NCBI RefSeq assembly: GCF_031119625.1
Contig: NZ_JAVHZV010000018.1
Span: forward strand, 62,001 to 126,000
Source of the DNA: Pseudomonas sp. G34
GTDB lineage: Bacteria; Pseudomonadota; Gammaproteobacteria; Pseudomonadales; Pseudomonadaceae
Length of the DNA: 64,000 nt
Direction: 5' to 3'
Part shown: positions 36,069 to 45,960 of the stretch, piece by piece
How positions within the stretch are numbered: the stretch's first letter is position 1
Layout: the number at the start of each line of letters is the position of its first letter
The notes under the pieces: model-generated
Database searches by the model: none
Seen by the model: the letters and a program-made list of their open reading frames with translations, nothing else
Told to the model about the DNA's origin: nothing
Position numbers and translations under genes: made by a program

Positions 36069-36631
36069 GGCAGCTCCCGCAGGCCGTGCTCGTCGACCTG
36101 CAGGTGCACCCGCTGGCCGTGGGCCACGCTGACCTGCAGCAACTGCTCGCGGGGCAAACCCCGCGCCCTGGCCAGCAACAGGCGCATCACCCCGCCGTGG
36201 GTGACCACCAGCACCTGCTGCCCGGCATGCTCGGCCTGCAAACGCTGCAGGGCATCGAGCACCCGCGCTTCGAAGGCGAGCAATGGCTCGCCACGCGGCG
36301 GCGTGAAGGCATAAGGGTCGGCCCAGAAACGGCCCAGGTCATCGGCGTCGGTTTCCATCAACTGGGCGGCCGTGCGGCCTTCCCAATCGCCGAAATGCAG
36401 TTCCTGCAAGCCGGCCTCGAACTGCAGCGGCAGGCCGCGGGCAGCCGCCAGCTCCTCGGCAAACCGCGCGCAGCGCTGCAGCGGCGAGCTGATCAACGCA
36501 TCCCAGTGCTCGTGGGCCTCCACGGCGGCACGCAACTGCGCCCAGCCAGCCTCGGTCAGGGCATCGTCGAGGCTACCGCGCAGGCCACCGCCCTGCTCCG
36601 TTTCGCCATGGCGCAGCAGGTGCAGGATCAC
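36065..36631 (-). CDS. cobC: Alpha-ribazole phosphatase, histidine-phosphatase family
   Basis: A 188-residue histidine phosphatase: phospho-His in [14 protein letters not shown], second His in [13 protein letters not shown]. It dephosphorylates alpha-ribazole phosphate or the cobalamin phosphate. The start is GTG at 36631, in a GTGA overlap with the cobT stop; an open frame extends further upstream but only as the shadow of cobT. Confidence 0.9.
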   Translation of the reverse strand: MILHLLRHGETEQGGGLRGSLDDALTEAGWAQLRAAVEAHEHWDALISSPLQRCARFAEELAAARGLPLQFEAGLQELHFGDWEGRTAAQLMETDADDLGRFWADPYAFTPPRGEPLLAFEARVLDALQRLQAEHAGQQVLVVTHGGVMRLLLARARGLPREQLLQVSVAHGQRVHLQVDEHGLRELP

Positions 36632-37683
36632 GCCGGGCGATCCGCGACCGCCGCTTCGGCGAAGGTGGCCATGCCGTTGTGCAACGCACAAGCCAGGCGC
36701 AGCATCGGCACCACCAGCGCCGCCCCGCTGCCCTCGCCCAGGCGCAGCCCCAGGCTGACGATCGGCGTGGCCTGCAGCGCCGCGAGCAGGCGCTGGTGGC
36801 CGGGCTCGGCGCTCTGGTGGGAGAACAGCAGCCAGTCGCGGCACGCCGGGTTCAGACGTACCGCCAGCAAGGCGGCGACGCTGCAGATGAAGCCGTCGAC
36901 CAGCGCCACCACGCCCTGCTGGGCGCAGGCCAGGTAGGCGCCAGTCAGCGCAGCGATCTCGAAACCACCGAGGCAACGCAGTGCCTCCATGGGTTGCGCC
37001 GCGGCGCCCTGGTGCAGCCGAAGTGCCTTCTCGATCACCTGCGCCTTGTGGGCGACACCCGCCGCGGCCAGGCCGGTGCCGGGCCCGACCAGGTCGCCCA
37101 CCGGGCAATCCAGCAACAGGCAGGCCAGTGCCGTGGCGGCGGTGGTATTGCCGATGCCCATTTCACCGCCGATAAACAGCTCATGGCGCTGCTCGGCGGC
37201 ACGTAGCACGCTGTCGCGGCCGGCCTGCAGGGCGATCAGCGCCTGGGCCGGGGTCATGGCGGCCTCGCGCATCAGGTTGGCGGTGCCCGCGCCGACCTGC
37301 AGATGACGCACCCCCGGCAAGGGTTCGAGCGGCTCGGCGGTGCCCAGGTCGGTCACCTCCAGCGCGGCGCCCAGCTGGCTGGCCAGCACGCTGATCGCCG
37401 CGCCACCGGTGACGAAGTTGCGCAGCATCTGCCCGGTGACCGCCTGCGGATAGGCGGAAACGCCCTCGGCTACCACGCCATGGTCGCCGGCGAAAATGCT
37501 GATCCACACCTTGTCGACCTGCGGCCGCTCGCGGCCCTGCAGCGCCGCCAGGTGCACCGCCAGGCGCTCCAGCTCGCCGAGCGAACCCGCCGGTTTGGTC
37601 AGCTGGGCCTGGCGGGCCGCTGCCTTGTCACGCGCCACCGAGTCCAGGGGCTGGGTGGGGTTGAGCCACCAGTCGAGGGTCAT
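36628..37683 (-). CDS. cobT: Nicotinate-nucleotide-dimethylbenzimidazole phosphoribosyltransferase
   Basis: A 351-residue enzyme (cobU in Pseudomonas naming) that makes alpha-ribazole phosphate from DMB and nicotinate mononucleotide. Motifs: [57 protein letters not shown]. It is typical in length. The 4-nt overlaps with cobU upstream and cobC downstream indicate coupling. Confidence 0.95.
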   Translation of the reverse strand: MTLDWWLNPTQPLDSVARDKAAARQAQLTKPAGSLGELERLAVHLAALQGRERPQVDKVWISIFAGDHGVVAEGVSAYPQAVTGQMLRNFVTGGAAISVLASQLGAALEVTDLGTAEPLEPLPGVRHLQVGAGTANLMREAAMTPAQALIALQAGRDSVLRAAEQRHELFIGGEMGIGNTTAATALACLLLDCPVGDLVGPGTGLAAAGVAHKAQVIEKALRLHQGAAAQPMEALRCLGGFEIAALTGAYLACAQQGVVALVDGFICSVAALLAVRLNPACRDWLLFSHQSAEPGHQRLLAALQATPIVSLGLRLGEGSGAALVVPMLRLACALHNGMATFAEAAVADRPA

Positions 37684-38201
37684 AACGGGTCTCCCTTGAG
37701 AATCATCGGCAGGCCAGCCACGGTGAACACCACGCGCTCGCAGCGCTCGGCGACGGCCTGGTGCAGCAAACCGGCGGCATCCACGTAACGGCGGGTCAGC
37801 TCGCCCATCGGCACCACGCCAAGGCCGCTTTCGTTACTGACCAGAATCACCCGGCCCGGGAGCTTTTGCAGGCAGGCCAGCAGCGCTTCGCACTCGCAGT
37901 TCAGGCGCGCCTCGTCGTCCAGCATCAGCAGGTTGGTCAGCCACAGGGTCAGGCAGTCGACCAGCAGGCAGCGATCAGCCGCGGCCTGCTCTTCGAGCAC
38001 TCGCGCCAGCGCCACTGGCTCCTCGACCAGCCCCCACTCGGCCGGGCGGCGTTCACGGTGCGTACGGACGCGGCTGCTCATCTCGCCGTCCAGCGGCTGG
38101 CTGGTGGCGACATAGATCACCTGCAGCCCCGACTCGGCGGCCAGGCGCTCGGCCAGGCGGCTCTTGCCCGAGCGGGCGCCGCCAAGAATCAACTCACGCA
38201 T
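37680..38201 (-). CDS. cobU: Adenosylcobinamide kinase / guanylyltransferase
   Basis: A 173-residue bifunctional enzyme (cobP in Pseudomonas naming). P-loop GGARSGKS at 7-14. The guanylylation His is likely in [13 protein letters not shown]. It phosphorylates adenosylcobinamide and transfers GMP to it. It begins one base after the cobQ stop. Confidence 0.95.
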   Translation of the reverse strand: MRELILGGARSGKSRLAERLAAESGLQVIYVATSQPLDGEMSSRVRTHRERRPAEWGLVEEPVALARVLEEQAAADRCLLVDCLTLWLTNLLMLDDEARLNCECEALLACLQKLPGRVILVSNESGLGVVPMGELTRRYVDAAGLLHQAVAERCERVVFTVAGLPMILKGDPL

Positions 38202-39686
38202 CTATCGCGCCTCCTCGGCCAGGCCGCAGAGCGCGCGCAGGGCCGCCTGGTCCAGATGGTTTTCGACCAGGTCGGCCAGGCGCTCGATATCGCGTTCGCG
38301 CAGGGCGTGATAGTCCACCGCCTGCACATCACCCAGCCCGGCCCAGCGCAGCAGCGCGCTGCACGCGGCCGAGGACTCGAACAGCCCGTGCAGATAGGTG
38401 CCCATTACCTGGCCATCATCGCTCAGCGCACCGTCGCTGCGGCCATCATCGAGCTGCACGGCGGCGCGCTCGAGGCCGATACCCGAGGTGACCCCGGCAT
38501 GGATTTCATAACCACTGATGGCGGCATCTTCCAGGCACAGCCGGCCGCTGACATTGCGCAACTGCTTGTGCGGCTCCAGCACGGTGTCGATCTGCAGCAG
38601 GCCGAAGCCATCGCTGCCGCCGGCAGGCCCTTCCAGTCCAGCCGGATCCTCGACCCGACGCCCGAGCATCTGCAGGCCGCCGCAGATACCCAGCAGCTTG
38701 CCGCCATAGCGCAGGTGCCGGTCGATGGCCGCTTCCCAGCCGCCGCGGCGCAGGAAGGCCAGGTCCGCACGTACGCTCTTGGAGCCGGGCAGGATGATCA
38801 GATCGGCCGGCGGGATCGCTTCGCCAGGGCCGACGAAGCTCAGCTCGACCTGAGGGTGCAGACGCAGCGGATCGAAATCGGTGTGGTTGCTGATCCGCGG
38901 CAACACCGGCACCACCACCTTGAGCACCTGATCGGCCTTGCTCACCTGGCGGCGGTCGATGGCGTCCTCGGCCTCCAGATGAAAATCCATCAGGTACGGC
39001 AGCACGCCCAGCACCGGCTTGCCAGTGCGCTGTTCGAGCCAGTCCAGCCCCGGCTTGAGCAGGGCGATATCACCGCGGAACCGGTTGATCACGAAGCCCT
39101 TGAGGCGCGCCTGCTCGCTCGGCGACAGCAACTCCAGGGTGCCGACCAGATGGGCGAACACGCCGCCCTTGTCGATATCGGCGATGAGGATCACCGGGCA
39201 GTCGACCGCCTCGGCGAAGCCCATGTTGGCGATGTCGTTGGCGCGCAGGTTGATCTCGGCGGGCGAGCCGGCGCCCTCGACCATCACCACCTGGTGGCTC
39301 GCCCGCAAACGCTGATGGGACGCCAGCACCGCTTCCCGGGCAACCTGCTTGTAGTGGTGATAGGCCAGGGCGTTCATGTTGCCGACCGCCTGGCCGTGGA
39401 TGATCACCTGAGCGCCGGTGTCGCTGTTGGGCTTGAGCAATACCGGATTCATGTCGGTATGCGGCGGCAGGCCGCAGGCCTGAGCCTGTACCGCCTGGGC
39501 GCGGCCGATCTCGCCACCGTCGGCGGTTACCGCACTGTTGAGCGCCATGTTCTGCGGCTTGAACGGCACCACGCTGACGCCCTGGCGGCGCAGCCAGCGG
39601 CACAGGGCGGTGACCAGGGTGCTCTTGCCGGCATCGGAGGTGGTGCCCTGCACCATCAGGGTGGCGCCCGATTCGCACTGGCTCAT
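38202..39686 (-). CDS. cobQ: Cobyric acid synthase
   Basis: A 494-residue ATP- and glutamine-dependent amidase acting on the b, d, e and g side chains of adenosylcobyrinate a,c-diamide. The N-terminal P-loop-like segment is [19 protein letters not shown]-terminal class I GATase triad is seen, with Cys in [12 protein letters not shown] and His in YLHGLFES. Overlaps cobD by 4 nt. Confidence 0.95.
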   Translation of the reverse strand: MSQCESGATLMVQGTTSDAGKSTLVTALCRWLRRQGVSVVPFKPQNMALNSAVTADGGEIGRAQAVQAQACGLPPHTDMNPVLLKPNSDTGAQVIIHGQAVGNMNALAYHHYKQVAREAVLASHQRLRASHQVVMVEGAGSPAEINLRANDIANMGFAEAVDCPVILIADIDKGGVFAHLVGTLELLSPSEQARLKGFVINRFRGDIALLKPGLDWLEQRTGKPVLGVLPYLMDFHLEAEDAIDRRQVSKADQVLKVVVPVLPRISNHTDFDPLRLHPQVELSFVGPGEAIPPADLIILPGSKSVRADLAFLRRGGWEAAIDRHLRYGGKLLGICGGLQMLGRRVEDPAGLEGPAGGSDGFGLLQIDTVLEPHKQLRNVSGRLCLEDAAISGYEIHAGVTSGIGLERAAVQLDDGRSDGALSDDGQVMGTYLHGLFESSAACSALLRWAGLGDVQAVDYHALRERDIERLADLVENHLDQAALRALCGLAEEAR

Positions 39687-40675
39687 CGTGCCTCCTCGGC
39701 ATACAGGCTCAAGGCCTGCGCCAGGCGCTGCCAGCCGGCTTCATCGGGCGGCAGGCCGAAACGAATGCTGGCCGGGCGCTCGAACAGGCGGGCCAGAATG
39801 CCGTTGCAGGCCAGCAACTCGTGCAGCAGCGCCGCCTGCTCGGTGGCAACCCACTGGAACAGCGCGCAGCCGCCGGTGGGCGCCAGGCCATGCTCGCGCA
39901 GCAGGCCGGCCAGGCGCTGGCCGTCACTGACCAGGCGCTGGCGTTGCGTCTGCTGGGCAGGTTTGTCAGCAAGCAGGCGGGTCGCCAGCCAACGGGTCGG
40001 GCCACTGATCGTCCACGGGCCGAGCAACTCTTCCAGCCTCTCGAGCAGCTGGTGCTCGGCCAGCACGAAGCCCAGACGCGCACCGGCCAGGCCGAAGAAT
40101 TTGCCAAACGAGCGCAGCACGATCAGCCCGGGCGACTGCGCGTGGGCCGCCAGGCTCTGCTCCGGGGTGCAGTCGATAAAGGCCTCATCGACGATCAGCC
40201 AGCCGCCCCGCTCGGCCAGACGGGCATGCCAGGCATACAGTTGCTCGGGCGAAAAGCGCCGCCCGGTGGGATTGTTGGGATTGACCAGTAGCAGTACATC
40301 GAGGCGCTCCAGCGCGCGATTGACCGCGGCCTCGCTGATCTCCAGCACCCGGTGCCCTTCGCGCTGCCAGGCCGCCGCATGCTCGGCGTAGGCGGGCGAG
40401 ACGATGCCAACCCGCGCTTCGCGGCGCAGCCGGGGCAGGCACTGGATCGCCGCCTGGGAGCCGGCCACCGGCAGCAGCCTGGCCGCGCCGTAATAGGCGC
40501 AAGCGGCGGCTTCCAGACCATCGTCCTGCTCAGGCAGGCGATTCCAGGCCTGCCCCGGTATTGCCGGCAGCGGCAGGCTGTACGGCGCCACACCGGTCGA
40601 CACGTCCAGCCAGTCGTTCAACGGAATGTGATACCGGAGCGCCGCCTTGCGCAGCCGTCCGCCGTGCTCAAGCAA
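39683..40675 (-). CDS. cobD: Threonine-phosphate decarboxylase (CobD/CobC aminotransferase-like)
   Basis: A 330-residue fold-type I PLP protein (named cobC in Pseudomonas). The PLP lysine is in [17 protein letters not shown] and the substrate loop is [11 protein letters not shown]. It provides the aminopropanol phosphate for the nucleotide loop. The N-terminal [25 protein letters not shown] is typical. The start lies 8 nt inside cbiB. Confidence 0.93.
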   Translation of the reverse strand: MLEHGGRLRKAALRYHIPLNDWLDVSTGVAPYSLPLPAIPGQAWNRLPEQDDGLEAAACAYYGAARLLPVAGSQAAIQCLPRLRREARVGIVSPAYAEHAAAWQREGHRVLEISEAAVNRALERLDVLLLVNPNNPTGRRFSPEQLYAWHARLAERGGWLIVDEAFIDCTPEQSLAAHAQSPGLIVLRSFGKFFGLAGARLGFVLAEHQLLERLEELLGPWTISGPTRWLATRLLADKPAQQTQRQRLVSDGQRLAGLLREHGLAPTGGCALFQWVATEQAALLHELLACNGILARLFERPASIRFGLPPDEAGWQRLAQALSLYAEEAR

Positions 40676-41576
40676 GGCACACCTCCACGATCAGCATCAG
40701 CAGCAACCAGAGCAGCACCCCGCCCCACACCAGGTTCATCGCCCGCTCGATATCCCGTGCCCGTGGTGGTGGCCCCTCGCCGAGCCCGGGGCGCTGGTGC
40801 AGCTCGCCATGATAGACCGCCGCGCCGCCGAGACTGACACCCAGCGCGCCGGCACCAGCGGCCATCACCGGCCCGGCATTGGGGCTGTCCCACTGCGGCG
40901 CCTGGCGCTGCCAGCAGCGCAGTGCCAGAGCGGTCCGCCCCAACAGCGCGTAGGTCAGCGCCACCAGGCGCGCCGGCAGGTAATTGAGCCCGTCATCGAT
41001 CTTCGCCGCCGCCCAGCCGAAACGCTCGAAGCGCGCGTTGCGATAGCCCCACATGGCGTCCAGGGTATTGCTCAGGCGGTACAGCACCACGCCCGGCGCG
41101 CCGGCGACGAGAAACCAGAACAGCGCGGCGAACACCGCATCGCTGCCATTCTCCAGCACCGACTCGGTGCCGGCCCGGGCCACGCCGGTGGCGTCCAGAT
41201 CCTCGGTGCGGCGGCTGACCATATAGCCGACCCGCAGCCGGGCCATGGGCAGGTCACCCAGGCGCAGGGCCTGGGCCACCGGCTGGGCATGCTGATCCAG
41301 GCTGCGCAGCCCCAGGGCGGCATACAGGGCAACGATCTGCACCAGCCAGCCAACCCACGGCAGTTGCACCAGCAGCACGGTGAGCAGCGTCAATGGCAGC
41401 ACCGCCAGGCACCAGGCACTCACCCCGTGGCTGCGCCAGCCGCCGCCGGACGGGTTGAAACGTTGCTCCAGGCGACTGGCCAACTTGCCGAAGCCCACCA
41501 GCGGGTGCCAACGCTTCGGCTCGCCAAGGGCGGAGTCCAGAACCACGCCGGCAAAGGCGCTGAGGATCAGGCTCAT
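40668..41576 (-). CDS. cbiB: Adenosylcobinamide-phosphate synthase
   Basis: A 302-residue integral membrane protein (cobD in Pseudomonas naming). It opens with [22 protein letters not shown], and has about four to five membrane segments. It attaches aminopropanol (phosphate) to adenosylcobyric acid. It starts 12 nt after the bluB stop. Confidence 0.93.
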   Translation of the reverse strand: MSLILSAFAGVVLDSALGEPKRWHPLVGFGKLASRLEQRFNPSGGGWRSHGVSAWCLAVLPLTLLTVLLVQLPWVGWLVQIVALYAALGLRSLDQHAQPVAQALRLGDLPMARLRVGYMVSRRTEDLDATGVARAGTESVLENGSDAVFAALFWFLVAGAPGVVLYRLSNTLDAMWGYRNARFERFGWAAAKIDDGLNYLPARLVALTYALLGRTALALRCWQRQAPQWDSPNAGPVMAAGAGALGVSLGGAAVYHGELHQRPGLGEGPPPRARDIERAMNLVWGGVLLWLLLMLIVEVCLA

Positions 41577-41588
41577 GGCCGGCTCTCG

Positions 41589-42239
41589 TTATTCATGGTT
41601 TTCCCAGCGGTCCTGAAACAGCAACTCATGCAGCGGCCGCACCTGCGCCCAGCCCTCCTGAACCAGCATCGGTGCCGGGTAAAAGGCCTGCACCGGCCCC
41701 AGGCAGAGCACCGCGACCGGCTTGCTGCCCGGCGGCATGCCCAGCAGTTCGGCCAGGGCGACGGGGTCGAACAGCGATACCCAGCCCATGCCCAACCCTT
41801 CGGCACGAGCGGCCAACCAGAGGTTCTGGATCGCGCAGGACAGCGACGCCATGTCCATTTCCGGCAAGGTGCGGCGGCCGAACACATGGGCCTCACGGCC
41901 CTCCATCAGCGCGGCCACCAGTACCTCGGCGCAGTCGCGAACGCCCTCGACCTTCAGGCGCATGAATTCATCCGAGCGCTCGCCCAGGGCCTCGGCGGTC
42001 AGCTGGCGCTCCTGCTCGACCAGCTGATAGATAGCTTCACGCAGCGCCGGCCGGGTGATACGGATAAAGCGCCACGGCTGCATCAGGCCGACGCTGGGCG
42101 CCTGGTGCGCGGCCTCGAGCAACCGGGCAAGCAGCTCGGGCGCCACCTCGCCGCCGGCGAAGTGGCGCATGTCGCGGCGCTCGGCGATGGCGCGGTAGAT
42201 GGCGGCGCGCTCTGCGGCGCTGAAGGCGTGCTCGCTCAT
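41589..42239 (-). CDS. bluB: 5,6-dimethylbenzimidazole synthase
   Basis: A 216-residue nitroreductase-fold enzyme that cannibalises FMNH2 with oxygen to form DMB, the lower ligand of B12. BluB features are RRDMRHFAGGEVAPELLARLLEAAHQAPSVGLMQPWRF and a C-terminal VQEGWAQVRPLHELLFQDRW. Its presence shows aerobic lower-ligand synthesis. ATGA overlap with cobB. Confidence 0.93.
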   Translation of the reverse strand: MSEHAFSAAERAAIYRAIAERRDMRHFAGGEVAPELLARLLEAAHQAPSVGLMQPWRFIRITRPALREAIYQLVEQERQLTAEALGERSDEFMRLKVEGVRDCAEVLVAALMEGREAHVFGRRTLPEMDMASLSCAIQNLWLAARAEGLGMGWVSLFDPVALAELLGMPPGSKPVAVLCLGPVQAFYPAPMLVQEGWAQVRPLHELLFQDRWENHE

Positions 42240-43561
42240 GGCAGCAACAACGCCGCGGCAGCCGGCGGGTTCGACGGCAGATAAAAATGGATGTAAGAGG
42301 CGGTCAGGCGGCCGATACGAAACACCGCCTCGCAGACCGGTTTGTCATTCGGGCAATCGCCACGAACCAGTGGTTCGAGCACGGACTCGAGCCGCGAATG
42401 GTGGTAGCTGTGCCCGCGCAACACGCCCTCGGGCAATGCCACGCTCTGCAAGGCCAGGGCGACCAGGCGCTTCTGCATCTGCGCATGGCCAGGCACCAGG
42501 CCGGCCAGTTCGGCGCGCTCACCGGCCACATCACTCAGCGACTCGAGCAGGTACAGCATGCCCCCGCACTCGGCGAGCATCGGCTTGCCGGCCTGCTGGT
42601 GCGCCCTGATCGCCGCGATCATCGGTCCGTTGGCGGCCAGTGCCTGCAGGTGCAGCTCCGGGTAGCCGCCGGGCAGGTAGAGGCTGTCCACCTCGGGTAG
42701 CGCTTCGTCCGCCAGCGGGCTGAAGCACACCAGGGTCGCGCCCATGCGCTCGAGCAGATCGAGATTGGCCTGGTAGATGAAGGCGAAGGATGCGTCGTGC
42801 GCCACACCGATGCGCACGCCCGCCAGCAGCGGCGCCAATGGCGTTAGCGACGGCGCGGCGAAGCTCACGGGCGGCGGCAGGGTCACGGTTGCGGTCTGCT
42901 CGAGGGCGTCGGCGGCAGTATCCAGGCGCACGTCCAGGTCGGCAAGCTCGCCGGCCTGCACCAGACCAAGGTGCCGGCTTGGCAACTCGATGGCGGCACT
43001 GCGCGGCAACGAGCCATACCAGCGGATCGAGCTTGGCAGGCTGTCGCGGATCAGGTCATTGTGGCGCCCCGGGTTGACGCGGTTGCCGAGCACGCCGGAG
43101 AACGGCAGGTCCGGCTGATAGCTGGCCAGACCGACGGCTAGCGCCCCGAAGGTCTGGGCCATGGCCGAGCCGTCGATCACGCCGAGCACCGGCACACCGA
43201 AGCGGCGCGCCAGGTCGGCAGCCGAGGGCGAGCCGTCGAACAGCCCCATCACCCCTTCGATCAGAATCAGGTCGGCCTCGCCCGCGGCTTCCCAGAGCAG
43301 GCGGCGGCTCTCGGCCTCGCCGACCATCCACAGATCCAGCTGGTAGACCGGGTTGCCGCTGGCCCGGGAGAGGATCATCGGATCGAGAAAGTCCGGCCCG
43401 CACTTGAACACCCGCACCCGCTTGCCCTGGCGGGTATGCAGGCGCGCCAGGGCGGCGGTGACGGTGGTCTTGCCCTGCCCCGAAGCCGGTGCGGCAATCA
43501 CCAGGGCCGGGCAGAGCCGCGCCTGGCCAGCCTCGACGGGCAGCGCTTGCGCCGTGTTCAA
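42236..43561 (-). CDS. cobB: Cobyrinate a,c-diamide synthase (CobB/CbiA)
   Basis: A 441-residue amidase that uses glutamine and ATP on the a and c carboxylates of (hydrogeno)byrinate. The N-terminal P-loop is APASGQGKTTVTAAL; the GATase cysteine is in MLAECGGMLYLLESL, and the C-terminal histidine in SYIHFYLPSNP. It overlaps cobO by 4 nt. Confidence 0.94.
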   Translation of the reverse strand: MNTAQALPVEAGQARLCPALVIAAPASGQGKTTVTAALARLHTRQGKRVRVFKCGPDFLDPMILSRASGNPVYQLDLWMVGEAESRRLLWEAAGEADLILIEGVMGLFDGSPSAADLARRFGVPVLGVIDGSAMAQTFGALAVGLASYQPDLPFSGVLGNRVNPGRHNDLIRDSLPSSIRWYGSLPRSAAIELPSRHLGLVQAGELADLDVRLDTAADALEQTATVTLPPPVSFAAPSLTPLAPLLAGVRIGVAHDASFAFIYQANLDLLERMGATLVCFSPLADEALPEVDSLYLPGGYPELHLQALAANGPMIAAIRAHQQAGKPMLAECGGMLYLLESLSDVAGERAELAGLVPGHAQMQKRLVALALQSVALPEGVLRGHSYHHSRLESVLEPLVRGDCPNDKPVCEAVFRIGRLTASYIHFYLPSNPPAAAALLLP

Positions 43562-44193
43562 AACTCCACGCCCTTCTGCGCCTTCACACCCGCCTTGAAG
43601 GCGTGCTTGACCAGGGTCATCTCGGTCACCGTGTCGGCCGCCTCGAGCAGGGCCGGCGGCGCGCCGCGGCCAGTGACCACCACGTGCTGCAGCTCCGGGC
43701 GCGACTCGATATCGCGCAGCACCACGTCCAGATCCAGATAGCCGTGCTTGAGGGCGATGTTCAGTTCATCGAGCACCACCAGGGCGACCTGCGGGTCGCC
43801 CAGCAGTTGCCTGGCGACATCCCAGGCCTGGCGGGCCTTCTCGATGTCGCGCTGGCGATCCTGGGTGTCCCAGGTGTAGCCCTCGCCCATCACGTGGTAG
43901 CTGACTTCATCGGGGAAACGGCGGAAGAAGTGCTCCTCGCCGGTGGCCATGCCACCCTTGATGAATTGCACCACGCCCACTTTCAGGCCGTGGCCCAGGG
44001 CCCGGGCAACCATGCCGAAGGCCGAGCTGCTCTTGCCCTTGCCGTTGCCGCTGTGCACCAGCAACAAACCGTATTCGTCCTGGGCCTGGGCGATCCGGTC
44101 GTCCATCAGCGCCTTCTTGCGCGCCATGCGGGCGTTGTGGCGCGCATCGCGCTCGGCCGATTCGCGACTGGGGGATGGGGTCGACTCGCTCAT
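43558..44193 (-). CDS. cobO: Corrinoid adenosyltransferase (CobO/CobA)
   Basis: A 211-residue ATP:corrinoid adenosyltransferase. The P-loop is VHSGNGKGKSSSAFGMVARALGHG, followed by VGVVQFIKGG. It adds the upper adenosyl ligand. It is the first gene of the operon, with GAGGAG before its ATG at 44193, and the riboswitch lies 150 bp upstream. Confidence 0.94.
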   Translation of the reverse strand: MSESTPSPSRESAERDARHNARMARKKALMDDRIAQAQDEYGLLLVHSGNGKGKSSSAFGMVARALGHGLKVGVVQFIKGGMATGEEHFFRRFPDEVSYHVMGEGYTWDTQDRQRDIEKARQAWDVARQLLGDPQVALVVLDELNIALKHGYLDLDVVLRDIESRPELQHVVVTGRGAPPALLEAADTVTEMTLVKHAFKAGVKAQKGVEF

Positions 44194-44342
44194 GGGATCT
44201 CCTCGGTGCCAGCACGCCTGCGCAGCTGAAACGCTCAAGCATGCATTGATGCCTGACGATAAAAACGATCACGCAGGAGCAGGCAGGGGCTGGCCCTGAG
44301 GCCGCGCACCGGCCGCGCCCACCGCGCAACCTAGGAAAAAGC

Positions 44343-44540
44343 GACAGGCCGGTCTCCGGGCTTGCGAGCGCGTATCCCTTGGGACACAGCGACCAACGCG
44401 CCTTCCCGTATCAGCGATACAGTGGCCAGAAGCGTGGTTGAACTCGTCTACCGTTGCGGGGGCAGCGTCGGCATTGCTCGCTTGGCAGCAGCGCACCGAC
44501 TTCCCAGTTTCACCCCTGGCCGAGACCCGGGGCACCTGAA
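44343..44540 (-). ncRNA. Adenosylcobalamin riboswitch
   Basis: On the minus strand, class-typical blocks appear in order: TTCAGGTGCC, GGGGTGAAACTGGGAAG, CCGACGCTGCCCCCGCAAC with GGTAGACG, GCCACTG, TACGGGAAGG, and the B12-box-like AAGCCCGGAGACC. The spacing fits the Rfam-type cobalamin aptamer. It is followed at once by CTGTCGCTTTTTCC, a possible expression-platform U-run. Binding of adenosylcobalamin should lower expression of the cobO-to-cobS operon. Confidence 0.93.
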
Positions 44541-44607
44541 GCAGGTCGCAAAGGGTAAGGACTGACGGCATAAGCGTCAATCGGAGAGTCAGTTATGTCG
44601 CGCTGCC

Positions 44608-45135
44608 TCAGGGATGGCTGGCCAGCTCCACCGGAAACACGCGCTTGGCTTCGATGTAGGTGCGCTGCCAGTAACTGTTGCCAAGGCTGTCCAGGCGCAC
44701 GGTGCCGCCCGAGGACGGCGCATGCACGAAGCGCCCTTCGCCGACGTAGATACCCGCATGGCTGACCTGACGCCCGCCGTTGGTGGCGAAGAACACCAGG
44801 TCACCACTGCGCAGCGAATCCCGGCCGATGGTTGGCGCGCGCATGCTGATCAGTTCGCGAGTCGAGCGAGGCAGCCTGATGCCGGCCGCGTCACGGTATA
44901 CGTAGCCGATCAGCCCGCTGCAGTCGAAACCGCTGTCCGGTGTATTGCCACCATAACGATAGGGCGTACCCACCAGGCCCAGTGCGCGGAACAGCACATC
45001 GTCCGCACCACCCTGGTAAACACCGGGTGCAGGCGCGACCACGACGGGTTGCGGGGCAGGTACGGGTGCTCGGCTGGAACAGGCACTGAGCAGTGCTGCG
45101 AGCAGGAGAAAGGCGATGCGGACGGTGGCAGTCAT
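44608..45135 (-). CDS. NlpC/P60 lipoprotein endopeptidase (first copy)
   Basis: A 175-residue lipoprotein: lipobox LLSAC, a Pro-rich linker and an NlpC/P60 domain. The catalytic Cys is in GFDCSGLIGYVY and His in VSHAGIYVGEGRFVHAPSS. It should cut peptidoglycan peptides (D-Glu to diaminopimelate bonds) in the periplasm. A second, similar gene lies upstream at 45271. Confidence 0.9.
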   Translation of the reverse strand: MTATVRIAFLLLAALLSACSSRAPVPAPQPVVVAPAPGVYQGGADDVLFRALGLVGTPYRYGGNTPDSGFDCSGLIGYVYRDAAGIRLPRSTRELISMRAPTIGRDSLRSGDLVFFATNGGRQVSHAGIYVGEGRFVHAPSSGGTVRLDSLGNSYWQRTYIEAKRVFPVELASHP

Positions 45136-45270
45136 GGACGGACGATCCTGGAGCCTGAATGCGCCCTACTCTGCCGTGTTCACAACTGCAGTGCAAGCTT
45201 TAGCTTTACGCTGCAGTCGATTGAAAACACTCAAATTGTTGCCCGAACATTGAGATCGGGCAGCGGCCCA

Positions 45271-45906
45271 TCAGTGCTGAGAGGCCAGATGCTCGGTCGG
45301 CGCCAGTGCCAGAACGCGCTTGGCTTCGATGAAGGTACGCTTCCAGTAGCGATCATCCAGGCTGTCGATGCGCACGCCACCGCTGCGGCTGCTGGAGGAA
45401 TGGATGAACTGATCGTCGCCCAGGTAAATGCCCGCGTGACTGACGCGGCCACGCCCAGCAGTGCTGAAGAACACCAGATCACCGGGCTCCAGCGCCTTGC
45501 GCTCGACCAGCGGGGCATCGATGTTGATCATGTCACGGGTCGAACGGGGCAGTTCCATGCCCAGCTCTTCACGGAACAGGTAACCGATGAAGCCACTGCA
45601 ATCGAAACCGGTCTTCACCGAGCTGCCACCGAAACGGTAGCGGGTACCGATCAGGGAAATGCCTTTTTCCAACACGCTGTCAGCCAGTTGCGGCAGTGCG
45701 TAGGGCGCGTGCCCGGCAAAATCGGCGGCGCTATCGTCTGCGCCGGCATCAGCTTGGTCCAGCAAGGGCGCAGCCACTACCGGCCTGGCAGGCATCGAAG
45801 CCTGGGCCGACGGCGCGTCAATCTGGGAGAGTGGAGCCTGGTTCGCGCAGGCGGCGAGAACCATCGTAAGTGCGAGAGGCACGAGGGGTGCGAAGCGTTT
45901 GCGCAT
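45271..45906 (-). CDS. NlpC/P60 lipoprotein endopeptidase (second copy)
   Basis: A 211-residue lipoprotein: lipobox LAAC, a longer Ala-rich linker, and an NlpC/P60 domain with Cys in GFDCSGFIGYLF and His in VSHAGIYLGDDQFIHSSSS. It is about half identical in its catalytic part to the copy at 44608. The start at 45906 (MRKRFAPLVPL) is chosen over a GTG two codons upstream; neither has a good ribosome site. Peptidoglycan remodelling is expected. Confidence 0.88.
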   Translation of the reverse strand: MRKRFAPLVPLALTMVLAACANQAPLSQIDAPSAQASMPARPVVAAPLLDQADAGADDSAADFAGHAPYALPQLADSVLEKGISLIGTRYRFGGSSVKTGFDCSGFIGYLFREELGMELPRSTRDMINIDAPLVERKALEPGDLVFFSTAGRGRVSHAGIYLGDDQFIHSSSSRSGGVRIDSLDDRYWKRTFIEAKRVLALAPTEHLASQH

Positions 45907-45960
45907 GGGCACGACCGTGGCATGAAAAATGAACAGCCGCGACTATGCCCGCGAACGGGC

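Noticed and set aside
36632..37108. N-terminal extension of the CobC phosphatase
   Set aside because: The upstream frame is antisense-like Arg/Gly-rich coding inside cobT, and the phosphatase family begins at the GTG at 36631.
37761..40391. 876-codon open frame on the plus strand over the cob genes
   Set aside because: Antisense to cobU, cobQ and cobD, all of which have clear motifs; a GC-driven artefact.
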